A program made the position numbers and the translations under genes. From JAKPAM01 sp047601745 (lineage in GTDB: Bacteria; Pseudomonadota; Gammaproteobacteria; Burkholderiales; Burkholderiaceae_E): a stretch of DNA of 64,000 bases. The stretch spans positions 2,728,001 to 2,792,000 of the forward strand of contig JASGIS010000001.1 in NCBI GenBank assembly GCA_047601745.1, in the 5' to 3' direction. How positions within the stretch are numbered: the stretch's first letter is position 1; each line of letters starts with the position of its first letter. This document shows, one piece after another, positions 25,624-34,754 of the stretch. The notes beneath the pieces were generated by a model. That model worked only from the letters and a program-made list of their open reading frames with translations, did no database searches and was not told where the DNA came from.

Positions 25624-26442
25624 ATGCTCCTGAAAGGAAAAGTGGCGCTGGTCACCGGGACGAGTCCGAATATCGGCGGCGGCATCGCCGAGCACCTGGC
25701 CATGGCCGGAGCCGCCGTGGCCTGCGTCGATGCGAGTCCGGAGAACGCGAGGGACGCGGGCGCCTATCTCCAACGCACCTATGGTTCGGCGGTGGGCATC
25801 CGGTGCGACGTGTGCGACGAGGATCAGGTGATGCGCGCGGTCGAGCAGGCCGTGGACGTCCTGGGGGGTATCGACATCCTCGTCAACAACGCCGCGCTGT
25901 TCAACCGCAAGGGAGTCCTGGACATGAGCGTCGCGGACTGGCGGGCGCAGCTCGATGTGATCTTGACCGGAAGCTTCCTCTTCACGCGCCAGGCGGCGAA
26001 GTCGATGATCGCCGCGCGAAAGAAGGGCGCCATCATCAACATCATTTCGACCGCCGGGCATCAGGGCGAGCCGCGCAACGTCGCGTACAGCACGGCCAAG
26101 GCCGGCTTGTTGAACTTCACGCGATCGACCGCGATGGAACTCGCCGAGCACGGCATCCGGGTCAACAGCCTGACGCCTACCGCCACCGACCCTTCGGAGT
26201 CGAACGACCGTGCGGTCCGCTGGGGACGGCCGGCAGAGGACATGACGGAGCGTCTGCAGAGATTCGAGTCGTTCCGGACGCGGATTCCGATGCAGAAGCT
26301 TCCTTCCCCCAGCGACTACGGCCGCGCCGCGGTGTTCCTCGCGTCGGATCAGGCATCGATGATCACGGGCATCGATATCAGGGTGGATGCGGGGGCCGTG
26401 GCCCGGTACTGGGCATGGGACCCGACCATGCCGATGCGCTAG
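25624..26442 (+). CDS. Short-chain dehydrogenase/reductase
   Basis: NAD(P)-dependent oxidoreductase, 272 residues. It has the dinucleotide loop TGTSPNIGGGIA, the NNAA motif near residue 90, a catalytic serine in INIISTAG and the Tyr-Lys pair in YSTAK. The C-terminal substrate loop is long, and the end is aromatic (YWAWDPTMPMR). In the catabolic context it could be a cis-diol dehydrogenase or another pathway oxidation step, but the sequence alone does not show the substrate. It is 52 bases ahead of a Bug receptor. Confidence 0.88.
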   Translation: MLLKGKVALVTGTSPNIGGGIAEHLAMAGAAVACVDASPENARDAGAYLQRTYGSAVGIRCDVCDEDQVMRAVEQAVDVLGGIDILVNNAALFNRKGVLDMSVADWRAQLDVILTGSFLFTRQAAKSMIAARKKGAIINIISTAGHQGEPRNVAYSTAKAGLLNFTRSTAMELAEHGIRVNSLTPTATDPSESNDRAVRWGRPAEDMTERLQRFESFRTRIPMQKLPSPSDYGRAAVFLASDQASMITGIDIRVDAGAVARYWAWDPTMPMR

Positions 26443-26494
26443 CTGCGCATCCGGAGTTCGGCTCTACCTGACAATCAAACAAGGAGACGGAAAC

Positions 26495-27505
26495 ATGGCC
26501 AATCCGAGACCGGAGAATCCGGCCGCCAGTGAAATCATCAGCAGCGCAAGACGGCGCTTCGCGGTATCGATGCTGGCGCTCGCGAGCACGCCGATCCTGG
26601 CGCAATCCGGCTATCCCGATCGTCCTGTCAAGGTGATCGTTCCCTTTCCTGCCGGCGGCCAGACGGACATCGTCGCTCGACTGTTCGCGCAGAAGGCCAG
26701 TCCGCTTCTCGGCCAGTCGATCGTCGTCGAAAACAGGCCCGGCGCCAACACGGTGATCGGTTCGGAGGCCGTCGCGAAGTCCGCGCCGGACGGCTATACG
26801 CTGCTGTTCAATCAGTCGGCGCTGGTCACGAATCAGGTCATCATGCCGCGGATTCCGTACGACCCGTTCACCGATTTCGCGCCGGTCTATCGCGCTTATG
26901 AAAGCGCGGCCGTATGGGCGGCTCCGCCGGATTCGGCAGCAACCCTGGAAGAGTTCGCGTCCAGGGCGAGGGCGGCGAAGAAGGAGATTACCTTTGGAAC
27001 CGCCGGTCACGGTTCGACCTCGCATTTCTTCGGTCAGATGCTGTCCCAGGCAATAGACGTCCCCTTCACGCACGTGCCTTATAAGGGCGAGCCGCCGGTC
27101 ATTCCCGACCTGACTGCCGGTCGCCTGGACGCAGGCGTGGTGTCCACGGCGTCCGCCGTCCAGTACGGCGGAGACGGACGGATTCGGGCCTTGGCGGTCT
27201 CGGGAAAACAGCGGATGGCGGCGCTGCCCGATCTTCCGACTTTCGAGGAGCAGGGCGTCAAAGGGCTGGCGGCCGAAGCCTTCGTCGGATTCTTCGCGCC
27301 GGTAAGGACGCCTCCCGAAATCATTCTGCGATTGCATGATGCGTTCGCGAGGGTTTCCAGGATGGACGGCGTCAATGACAAGCTGCTGGCGAACGGGCTC
27401 GAAGTGGCGCCCGTCATCTCTCCGCGGGAGTTTCAGGAGAAGATGGTTCTCTGCAAGGCGCAATGGGCCGAGATCAAGCGCAAGACGGGTATCGTCATCG
27501 AATAG
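26495..27505 (+). CDS. Bug-family solute receptor (tripartite tricarboxylate transporter type)
   Basis: Periplasmic receptor of the TctC/Bug family, 336 residues. An N-terminal signal (RRRFAVSMLALASTPILAQS) is followed by the family hallmark YPDRPVKVIVPFPAGGQTDIVAR and later VENRPGANTVIGSEAVAKSAPDGYTLL (positions 82-108). A strong ribosome site (aaggaga) decides the start. No TctA/TctB membrane subunits are nearby. Bug receptors are greatly expanded in Burkholderiales and commonly bind carboxylic or aromatic acids. Confidence 0.92.
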   Translation: MANPRPENPAASEIISSARRRFAVSMLALASTPILAQSGYPDRPVKVIVPFPAGGQTDIVARLFAQKASPLLGQSIVVENRPGANTVIGSEAVAKSAPDGYTLLFNQSALVTNQVIMPRIPYDPFTDFAPVYRAYESAAVWAAPPDSAATLEEFASRARAAKKEITFGTAGHGSTSHFFGQMLSQAIDVPFTHVPYKGEPPVIPDLTAGRLDAGVVSTASAVQYGGDGRIRALAVSGKQRMAALPDLPTFEEQGVKGLAAEAFVGFFAPVRTPPEIILRLHDAFARVSRMDGVNDKLLANGLEVAPVISPREFQEKMVLCKAQWAEIKRKTGIVIE

Positions 27506-27662
27506 CGGCCGATCGAGGTTCCGGGTCTTTCCAGGCGCAGCACGATCCGTCGGATGCGGCCGCCGGCGCCCGGCGCGCGCACGCATTCCCGGCCGGTCGG
27601 AAGATTCGTCGCGCAGCGGCGTCGAGCAGCGGCGCCGCGTAGCCGGATCGCTTTGCAGGCCG

Positions 27663-28571
27663 TCATTTCGAATCGTCGGGTCGATCGCCGTCGATGCAAT
27701 GTCTCAACGCGTCCAGGACGACCTGCGTTTTGGCCAGCTCGCGTCTGTGCGTCAGATATACGACGAACACCTTCGGCGACGCGAAGCTCAGGTCGGGCAA
27801 TAGCCGGATCAGGCGGCCGGTCTCGAGCTCGTCCGACAGCAGGTACGAAGGCAGCATCGCGATGCCCGCGCCCGCGAGCGTCAGCGTTTTCAGGGCGAGC
27901 GAGTCGGTTGCCGTGATCCAGGGCACGACCTTTATCGACAGCGACGATCCGTCGCGCTCGGCGCGCCACTCGGTCCGGGCGCTGTAGGTTCGCAGCGCCA
28001 GTACGCGATGAGCGTTCAATGCGTCCAGCGTGGCCGGCAGGCCGTACTGGCGTCCGTATTGCTCCGACGCATACAGACCGATGCCGAAGGTGCCGATCTG
28101 TTCGACCGACAGGCCCGACCGATGCATGTCCGACATTCGAACCGCCACGTCATAACTGCCTTCGAGCATGTCCACATAGCGATCCGATAGATCCAGATCG
28201 AATCGGAGCTTCGGATATCGGGCGGACAACCGCGCCAACCGAGGGACGACGCGCATGCGGCCCAATGCCGTCGGCATCGTGATGCGTACCAGTCCCTCGG
28301 GCTCCGACGATCGATTGCGTGCCTTCGCATGCGCGTCGTTCAGTTGGGACAGCGCATCGCGAAGTTCCCGCGCGTAGGCCTCGCCTCCTTCGGTCAACGC
28401 GACACGGCGCGTGGTCCGCTCGATCAGGCGCTCGCCGATCTGCTTCTCGAGTACGGCGATGCGTCGACTGATCGTCGACTGAGTGACGCCGAGTTCGCGG
28501 GCGGCGAGGCTGAAGCTGCCTTGCCCGGCCACCGCGAGAAACGCTTCGACGCCGGTGAGCGAAGGATTCAT
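27663..28571 (-). CDS. LysR-type transcriptional regulator
   Basis: A 302-residue regulator with an N-terminal winged helix-turn-helix (VAGQGSFSLAARELGVTQSTISRRIAVLE, residues 12-40) and a C-terminal effector domain. It is divergent from the nitroreductase gene, and the 106-base spacer holds a perfect LysR-type palindrome. It most likely regulates that gene and itself. The effector is unknown. Confidence 0.92.
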   Translation of the reverse strand: MNPSLTGVEAFLAVAGQGSFSLAARELGVTQSTISRRIAVLEKQIGERLIERTTRRVALTEGGEAYARELRDALSQLNDAHAKARNRSSEPEGLVRITMPTALGRMRVVPRLARLSARYPKLRFDLDLSDRYVDMLEGSYDVAVRMSDMHRSGLSVEQIGTFGIGLYASEQYGRQYGLPATLDALNAHRVLALRTYSARTEWRAERDGSSLSIKVVPWITATDSLALKTLTLAGAGIAMLPSYLLSDELETGRLIRLLPDLSFASPKVFVVYLTHRRELAKTQVVLDALRHCIDGDRPDDSK

Positions 28572-28596
28572 CTAATCAATGCATAACTCAAATCCA

Positions 28597-28621
28597 ATGA
28601 TTGATATTTTAATGCAATCAT
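28597..28621. promoter_or_regulatory. LysR-type box ATGATTG-N11-CAATCAT
   Basis: An exact 7-base inverted repeat separated by 11 bases (T-N11-A architecture) in an AT-rich patch between a LysR gene and a divergent nitroreductase gene. The centre is about 38 bases from the LysR start and about 69 from the nitroreductase start. This is the expected geometry for an autoregulating LysR site. Confidence 0.75.
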
Positions 28622-28677
28622 GAAATAGATAAGCTGGGCTGTCCGCTGGGTGCGGATCCGAACAACGAGGTGTCCAC

Positions 28678-29349
28678 TTGAAAGTCTCAGAAGCTCTCGG
28701 CAGCCGAATCTCGGCTCGCGCTTATTCCGATCGACCCGTTCCCGGTGGCGTCATCCGCGCGATCCTCGAGGCGGCTGCTCGCGCACCGTCAGGGGGGAAT
28801 CTTCAGCCCTGGCATACCTGGGTGCTGGCCGGCACGGAACTGGATCGATTCCTGGCGAAGATTCGTGAGGCGCAGAAGACCAGTCCCACCGGGCAGGAGC
28901 CGGAATACAACATCTATCCGCCGTCCCTCAAGGATCCGTATCGGTCACGTCGCTTCAAGTGCGGCGAAGACCTTTACGCGACCCTCCGGATCGGCCGCGA
29001 CGACAAGCCGGCCCGCCTGCGGCAGCTGGCCAGGAACTTCGAATTCTTCGGCGCGCCGATGGGCCTGTTCTTCGCGATAGACCGTGACATGGAGCCGGGC
29101 CAGTGGGCCGACCTGGGCATGTACATGCAATCGATCATGCTCGTCGCGCGCGAGCACGGGCTGCACACGTGTTCGCAGGAAGCCTGGGCGCGCTGGCATC
29201 GAACCGTGCGCGAGTTTCTGGAGATGCCCGAGGAACTGATGCTCTTCGCAGGGATGGCGATCGGCTATCCGGATGAGTCGGCGCCCATCAACACCTTGCG
29301 AACCGATCGGGCCTCGCTGGAAGAGGCCGTAGTCTTTCGGGGCGTCTGA
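28678..29349 (+). CDS. Nitroreductase family flavoprotein
   Basis: FMN-dependent oxidoreductase, 223 residues. The family opening is SRISARAYSDRPVPGGVIRAILEAA with the FMN-phosphate-binding arginine region, followed by ARAPSGGNLQPW, and later GMYMQSIMLVAREHGLHTC. The start is TTG 28678, eight bases after a gagg ribosome site; no in-frame ATG or GTG fits. Its role in the cluster is not evident; members reduce nitro groups, quinones or ene bonds. Confidence 0.87.
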   Translation: MKVSEALGSRISARAYSDRPVPGGVIRAILEAAARAPSGGNLQPWHTWVLAGTELDRFLAKIREAQKTSPTGQEPEYNIYPPSLKDPYRSRRFKCGEDLYATLRIGRDDKPARLRQLARNFEFFGAPMGLFFAIDRDMEPGQWADLGMYMQSIMLVAREHGLHTCSQEAWARWHRTVREFLEMPEELMLFAGMAIGYPDESAPINTLRTDRASLEEAVVFRGV

Positions 29350-29368
29350 ACGGTGCTCGACGGACGGC

Positions 29369-30415
29369 TCAGCGGCGATCGCGCAGCAGATCGAGCGCGA
29401 CGTCCACGATCATGTCCTCCTGGCCGCCGACCATCCGACGCCGCCCGAGTTCGACCAGGATGTCGACCGTGGGGATTCCGTATCGCTTGCTGGCGGCTTC
29501 GGCGTGGCGCAGGAAACTCGAGTACACGCCCGCATAGCCGAGCGCGAGGGTCTCCCTGTCGACGCGCACGGGTCGATCCTGCAGCGGCCGGACGAGATCA
29601 TCGGCGGCGTCCATCAGACGACGCAAGTCCGTTCCGTGGCGCCAGCCCATGCGGTCGGCCGCGGCGATGAAGGCCTCGAGCGGAGCGTTGCCCGCGCCTG
29701 CTCCCATGCCGGCCAGGCTCGCATCGATCCTGTCGCAGCCTTCTTCGACCGCGACGATCGAGTTGGCCACGCCCAGGGCCAGATTGTGGTGAGCGTGCAT
29801 TCCGGTCTGCGTTTCGGCCTTCAGCGTGTCCTTGAACGCGCGGAACCGTTCGCGAATACCGTCCATCGTCAGCGCGCCGCCGGAATCGACCACGTAGACG
29901 CACGATGCGCCATAGCTCTCCATCAGCTTGGCCTGCCTGGCGAGCTCGGTCCCCGAGATCATGTGGCTCATCATCAGGAAGCCGACCGTGTCCATGCCCA
30001 GTTCGCGCGCGGCCTCGATATGCTGGCGCGAGACGTCCGCTTCCGTGCAGTGCGTCGCCACGCGCACGATGCGGGCACCGGCCGAGTAGGCATTCTTCAA
30101 GTCGTGCACGGTGCCGATCCCCGGCAGCAGCAGGGTGGCGACCTTCGCCGATGAGAGCGACGACGCGACGGCCTCGATCCATTCGAGATCGGTATGGGCG
30201 CCGAAGCCGTAATTGAACGAAGAGCCCTTCAGGCCGTCGCCATGGGCGACCTCGATGGAATCGACACGGGCGGCATCCAATGCCTTGGCGATCTCGACGG
30301 CCTGGTTCACCGAATACCGATGGCGGATCGCGTGCATGCCATCGCGCAGCGTGACATCCGAGATGTAGAGCTTCTTGCCCGCCGCGATGTCGTCGATGGT
30401 TTCGACTCGATTCAT
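29369..30415 (-). CDS. mhpE: 4-hydroxy-2-oxovalerate aldolase
   Basis: Splits 4-hydroxy-2-oxovalerate into pyruvate and acetaldehyde, the end of the meta-cleavage pathway. It is 348 residues with the metal/catalytic opening ISDVTLRDGMHAIRHRY and the HAHHN metal-binding motif near residue 200. A C-terminal helical region, which in this family docks onto the acetaldehyde dehydrogenase to channel acetaldehyde, is present. Its start overlaps the mhpF stop by four bases (ATGA), matching that partnership. Confidence 0.93.
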   Translation of the reverse strand: MNRVETIDDIAAGKKLYISDVTLRDGMHAIRHRYSVNQAVEIAKALDAARVDSIEVAHGDGLKGSSFNYGFGAHTDLEWIEAVASSLSSAKVATLLLPGIGTVHDLKNAYSAGARIVRVATHCTEADVSRQHIEAARELGMDTVGFLMMSHMISGTELARQAKLMESYGASCVYVVDSGGALTMDGIRERFRAFKDTLKAETQTGMHAHHNLALGVANSIVAVEEGCDRIDASLAGMGAGAGNAPLEAFIAAADRMGWRHGTDLRRLMDAADDLVRPLQDRPVRVDRETLALGYAGVYSSFLRHAEAASKRYGIPTVDILVELGRRRMVGGQEDMIVDVALDLLRDRR

Positions 30416-31389
30416 CGTGCTTCTCCTCGCGCGCCCGCCGATCCCGCCGATCGACGAGGCCGCATGGATTCCGCGAGCTGCTCCGCCGCCGCCATCGCGG
30501 CGCTGGTCATGATGTCCAGGTTTCCGGCATAAGCCGGCAGATAGTGCGCGGCGCCCTCGACCTCGAGAAATACGGTGGTCTTGAGTCCTGAAAGGCGTCC
30601 GACGCCGGGAATGTCGATCGGGCTGTCGGCAGGGACGAGGTCGAACTGAACCTCCTGCTTGAGCCGGTATCCCGGCACGTACGCCCGGACCGCGTCGACC
30701 ATGTCCCGGATCGACCGGGCGATCTTCTTCTGATCGGCAACGTCCGACAGCGTGTAGACCGTATCGCGCATGATCAACGGGGGTTCGGCGGGATTCAGGA
30801 CGATGATCGCTTTTCCCTTCGTCGCGCCGCCGACGCTTTCCAGCGCCTTGCCGGTGGTCTCGGTGAATTCGTCGATATTGGCGCGAGTGCCCGGCCCGGC
30901 GCTCTTGCTGGCGATCGACGCGACGATCTCCGCATAATGAACCTTCGCGACCCGAGCGACCGCAGCCACCACCGGGATGGTCGCCTGCCCGCCGCAGGTC
31001 ACCATGTTCAGGTTCGGCGCATCCTTCGTGGATTCGAGATTGACCACCGGTACGCAGTAAGGGCCGATCGCGGCCGGGGTAAGATCGATCATCCGGATGC
31101 CGGGTTTGCGCGTTCGAAGCTCGGCGTCATTGCTGCCGTGCGACCCCGCGCTGGTGGCGTCGAAGACGATGTCGATATCGTCGAAGCCGGGCAGGGCCAG
31201 CAGTCCGGCGACACCCTCCGAGGTCGTGGCGACGCCGAGCCGCGAAGCGCGCGCCAGGCCATCGCTGTCCGGATCGATGCCCACCAGTGCGCCCATTTCG
31301 ATCCCGCGTCCCTGGCGGATGATCTTGATCATCAGGTCGGTGCCGATATTGCCGCTTCCGAGGATGGCGACCTTCAGTTTCTCGTTCAT
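30412..31389 (-). CDS. mhpF: Acetaldehyde dehydrogenase (acylating)
   Basis: Oxidises acetaldehyde from MhpE to acetyl-CoA with NAD and CoA; 325 residues. It opens with [19 protein letters not shown] (Rossmann fold). The catalytic cysteine is in [13 protein letters not shown], and a later segment reads [23 protein letters not shown]-like (about residues 152-174). ATG 31389 is chosen because the Rossmann strand starts there. It lies 14 bases after mhpD and overlaps mhpE. Confidence 0.93.
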   Translation of the reverse strand: [325 protein letters not shown]

Positions 31390-31403
31390 GGCGATCCGGT
31401 GCC

Positions 31404-32195
31404 TCAGATCATCTTGCAATCGACTCGACCCAGCGGGCCGAGATCGGCGATGACCTGCGCACCCTGCTCGACCGCGACCATCGGACCCAATGCGCCGGAC
31501 ATGATGACCTCGCCCGCGCGCATCGGCCGGCCGCGCGCCGCCATGGTCCTGGCGAGCCACCACCCGGCGCGCAGCGGGTGACCCAGGCATGCGGCACCCT
31601 TGCCTTCGCTGCGCACCCGGTCATCGATTCGCATGCTCATCGGGACCGCAGCCAGATCCACCCGGCCGATGCCGACCGGTTGATCGCCCAGCACATAGAG
31701 GGCGGACGAGGCATTGTCGGCAACGGTGTCGACGAGGGTGATCTTCCAATCGTCGATGACGCTGTCGACGATCTCGATCGCAGGCAGCGCATAGTCGATC
31801 GCGCGGACGAACTCGCCCCAGCTCGGCGGCTCGGCGCCGAGATCCGCGCCGATGACGAAAGCGACTTCGGCCTCGACCTTGGGTTGAATTAGCCTCGACA
31901 TCGGCACTTCCGACCCCGACAGGAACTCCATGTCGTCGAAGAGAATGCCGAAATCCGGCTGATCGACGCCCAACTGCTTCTGGACCGCCACGGAGGTAAG
32001 CCCGACCTTCTTGCCGACGATCCGGTGACCGTCCGCTTCATGCAGGCGCGTATTGGCGTCGGCAATCGCATACGCGGCTTCCAGGCCGGAAATCGAGTAT
32101 GTCTCGGAGATTCTTTCGATCGATTTCCGCTCGGATCGAGCCTTTCGGATCGCGCGGGCGGCCTTTTCGATCGATTCGATAGGGGTGCTCATCAT
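31404..32195 (-). CDS. mhpD: 2-keto-4-pentenoate hydratase (MhpD/DmpE family)
   Basis: Adds water to 2-hydroxypenta-2,4-dienoate to give 4-hydroxy-2-oxovalerate. It has 263 residues with IVGKKVGLTSVAVQKQLGV, the metal-ligand region KVEAEVAFVIG, and DNASSALYVLG. The related 4-oxalocrotonate decarboxylase has the same fold, so that activity cannot be excluded, but the following mhpF-mhpE genes favour the hydratase. It is first in the minus-strand mhpD-F-E unit and divergent from the amidohydrolase across 253 bases. Confidence 0.9.
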   Translation of the reverse strand: MMSTPIESIEKAARAIRKARSERKSIERISETYSISGLEAAYAIADANTRLHEADGHRIVGKKVGLTSVAVQKQLGVDQPDFGILFDDMEFLSGSEVPMSRLIQPKVEAEVAFVIGADLGAEPPSWGEFVRAIDYALPAIEIVDSVIDDWKITLVDTVADNASSALYVLGDQPVGIGRVDLAAVPMSMRIDDRVRSEGKGAACLGHPLRAGWWLARTMAARGRPMRAGEVIMSGALGPMVAVEQGAQVIADLGPLGRVDCKMI

Positions 32196-32448
32196 GGGCG
32201 TCTCGCATGTTCGGTTGCTGAACCCGGGGGCGGCGTGGAAGGCCCTCGAGCGCCAGGCAATCTAGCATCGGAGAAGTCGCTCGAGGCTGTGGAGCGGGAA
32301 AGGCAGGCGTGAAGCAATTTCATAGACGCATTCGATCTGTGAAGGATCGGCAAGGTTGATTGAACGGCAGCGCACAGATCGATGGCCGACCCGAGACTAA
32401 TCTCGCTGCTGTCATTACCTTTCGCGCTGGCCAGGTCAAGGAGACGGC

Positions 32449-33474
32449 ATGCGGTACGTGTCACGGTGCAGATGCGGAATCGACGTGCATACCCACGTGG
32501 TACCGGAGAAATTTCCGGCCTATGCGGGAAAGCTCGCCAACGTTCGCTGGCCGTCGATGGTCGATGCCCAGCCTTGCCACCGGCACGTGATGCTGTCGGG
32601 CAAGGTCTACCGGACGGTGTCGAATCAATGCTGGGATGTCGCCGTGCGCGGCGCCGACATGGATCAGGTGTCGACCGGACATCAGGTGCTTTCGCCGATG
32701 CCGGAGCTGCTGGCGTACTGGTTGAACGCCGAGGACGGCAGATCGCTAGCCGCTTTCGTCAACGAGACGATCGCCACGATGGTGGCGGCCGATCCGGAGC
32801 GGTTTTCCGGCCTGGGGTCCGTGCCGCTGCAGGACGTGGATGCCGGCATCGCCGAGCTCGAACGCGCGGTCGAGGAGTTCGGGCTCGCCGGGGTCGAGAT
32901 CGGCAGCAACATCGAAGGCGTACCGATCGGCGATCCGAAGTTCCTGCCTTTCTTCGAAGCGGTGCGGGATCTCGGCGTCTGCGTGTTCGTTCACGCGATG
33001 CGCCCGGCCGGCATCGATCGTCTGGTCGGGCCGCCGTTTCTCGAGCAGACGGTCGCGTTTCCGGGCGAAATCGGCTTGTCCGCGATGTCCTTGATCACCA
33101 GCGGCACCCTGTCGAAGCTGCCCGGGCTCAGGGTAGCGTTCAGCCACGGGGGCGGCTCGATCGGCGTGCTGGTTCCACGTCTGCTGCATGCGTGGACCCA
33201 CATGTCCAGCGTCAAGGAGGCCATCCCGACGTCTCCGCTGGAGCAGGCCCGGACCCTGTTCTTCGACGATCTGCTCTACGATGCCCGGGCGATCCGGGCG
33301 CTGATCGATCTCGTCGGCCAGACGCAGGTCATGGTCGGGACCGATTACCCGTTCGCGATCATGGACCGGGATCCGGGAAAGCGCCTGGACTCGCTGGACG
33401 TCGGCGACGAAACGCGAGCGCTGCTGAGCTTTCGCAATGCGATGCGATGGCTCGGCCGGCCGGAATCCAATTAG
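32449..33474 (+). CDS. Amidohydrolase-family (ACMSD-like) decarboxylase or hydrolase
   Basis: A 341-residue metal-dependent enzyme of the amidohydrolase-2 group. Likely metal ligands are His-x-His in GIDVHTHVVPEKF near residue 13, His in FVHAMRPAG, His in AFSHGGGSI and Asp in VGTDYPF. The group includes aminocarboxymuconate-semialdehyde decarboxylase and several aromatic-acid decarboxylases, so a decarboxylation step in the cluster is the likeliest role (inference). A strong ribosome site (caaggagac) fixes the start. Confidence 0.82.
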   Translation: MRYVSRCRCGIDVHTHVVPEKFPAYAGKLANVRWPSMVDAQPCHRHVMLSGKVYRTVSNQCWDVAVRGADMDQVSTGHQVLSPMPELLAYWLNAEDGRSLAAFVNETIATMVAADPERFSGLGSVPLQDVDAGIAELERAVEEFGLAGVEIGSNIEGVPIGDPKFLPFFEAVRDLGVCVFVHAMRPAGIDRLVGPPFLEQTVAFPGEIGLSAMSLITSGTLSKLPGLRVAFSHGGGSIGVLVPRLLHAWTHMSSVKEAIPTSPLEQARTLFFDDLLYDARAIRALIDLVGQTQVMVGTDYPFAIMDRDPGKRLDSLDVGDETRALLSFRNAMRWLGRPESN

Positions 33475-33680
33475 GAAGTCTCGGGCCGGTCAGGTCGTGC
33501 AACGTGACAGGTTGGAGGAGGAAGCAAGTCAATCAAAGTGATCGATCGACGATTACCCGGTTAAACTGAGCCGAACGTCTGCACGGAGCGAGGCGCGCAG
33601 CCCGATGCGCCGGCGTGCAGGCCCTCCGGTCGAGGCGCTTTCGCCGCCGGCGGAAAACCTGGCTTGGCTCTTGTAATCGT

Positions 33681-34622
33681 ATGACCGACACTCCCAAAGC
33701 TGCCACGGGCCGATCGATGGATCGTCTCGTGGATCTCGAGGCCTTCGTGCTTATCGTCGAGCACAGATCGATGTCCGCCGCGGCGCGGGTCATGGGCTGC
33801 TCGCCATCGGCGATGAGCAAGATGCTCTCTCGATTGGAGGACCGTCTCGCGGTAAGACTGATGAACCGGACGTCGCGCGCCGTGAGCCTGACGCCCGAAG
33901 GCGAGCTGCTGTACCAGAAAGCGATCCAGGCCATCGACAGCGTGCGGCGGGTCGAGGAATCGGTGGCCGCCGCACGCGGCGATGTCGCCGGAGTACTGCG
34001 CATCGCGACTTCGCTGCAGGTCTCGCAGTTCTATCTGGCGCCCCTGGTGCCGGAGATACGCAAGCGGTATCCGCGGATGGAACTCCAGTTCTTTCTGCGC
34101 CCGATGGTCGAGCAACTGGTCGAACACCAGATCGACGTCGCTCTTTTTCCCGGAGAGCCGCCGAGTTCGTCGTATATCGCTCGACGGATCGCACCGATCC
34201 GCTGGGTAGTGTGCGCGTCGCCCGAGTACCTGTCCCGGAGCGGCACGCCTCAGCACCCTAGGGAACTGCTGAACCACGAGTGCCTGAACTTCCTGCCGGG
34301 CGAAGAGCGGGTCTGGCCGTTTCGAATCGACGGTGAACCTTATTCGATCGCGCCGACCGGAAGCGTGAGAGTCAGCTCCGGCGATCTGATGCGCGTTTTC
34401 GCCAGGCTCTCTCTGGGGATCGCGAGACTGCCGATCGCGCAGATACGTTCCGAGCTCGACAACGGGGAACTCGTCATCATCCTGCACGACTATGAGGAGA
34501 CGACGCCGGAGTGGCTGTACGCGATCTATCACAGCGAGCGCCATTTGAGTCCGCGTGCCGTCGCGTTCCTGCGATTCCTGGACAACAGCTTTCGGGATTG
34601 GGCGCCGCTAAGGAGGCCTTAG
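33681..34622 (+). CDS. LysR-type transcriptional regulator
   Basis: A 313-residue regulator with helix-turn-helix HRSMSAAARVMGCSPSAMSKMLSRLEDRL (residues 31-59) and a substrate-binding-like effector domain. ATG 33681 is preferred over an in-frame start 66 bases earlier that would add an arginine-rich extension. The domain pattern resembles the CrgA/AaeR subgroup. It lies directly upstream of the ring-cleavage and ring-hydroxylation genes on the same strand, so it is the likely regulator of that block. Confidence 0.91.
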   Translation: MTDTPKAATGRSMDRLVDLEAFVLIVEHRSMSAAARVMGCSPSAMSKMLSRLEDRLAVRLMNRTSRAVSLTPEGELLYQKAIQAIDSVRRVEESVAAARGDVAGVLRIATSLQVSQFYLAPLVPEIRKRYPRMELQFFLRPMVEQLVEHQIDVALFPGEPPSSSYIARRIAPIRWVVCASPEYLSRSGTPQHPRELLNHECLNFLPGEERVWPFRIDGEPYSIAPTGSVRVSSGDLMRVFARLSLGIARLPIAQIRSELDNGELVIILHDYEETTPEWLYAIYHSERHLSPRAVAFLRFLDNSFRDWAPLRRP

Positions 34623-34709
34623 CCGATCGATCTGTGACGACCGGGAACAGTTGATTCCACGGCCGCCATCTTGTTCCGCTGGTCCATCGCGTAGACGATA
34701 GGACCCGAT

Positions 34710-34730
34710 CGGATCGCGTGAAGCGATCCG
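34710..34730. promoter_or_regulatory. Inverted repeat in the leader of the extradiol dioxygenase gene
   Basis: An exact 8-base inverted repeat, cggatcgc and gcgatccg, separated by gtgaa, ends 24 bases before the dioxygenase start. It could be an operator or a leader hairpin. No T-tract follows, so it is not a standard terminator. Confidence 0.5.
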
Positions 34731-34754
34731 GATAGATCAGATGGAGGCCCGTAA

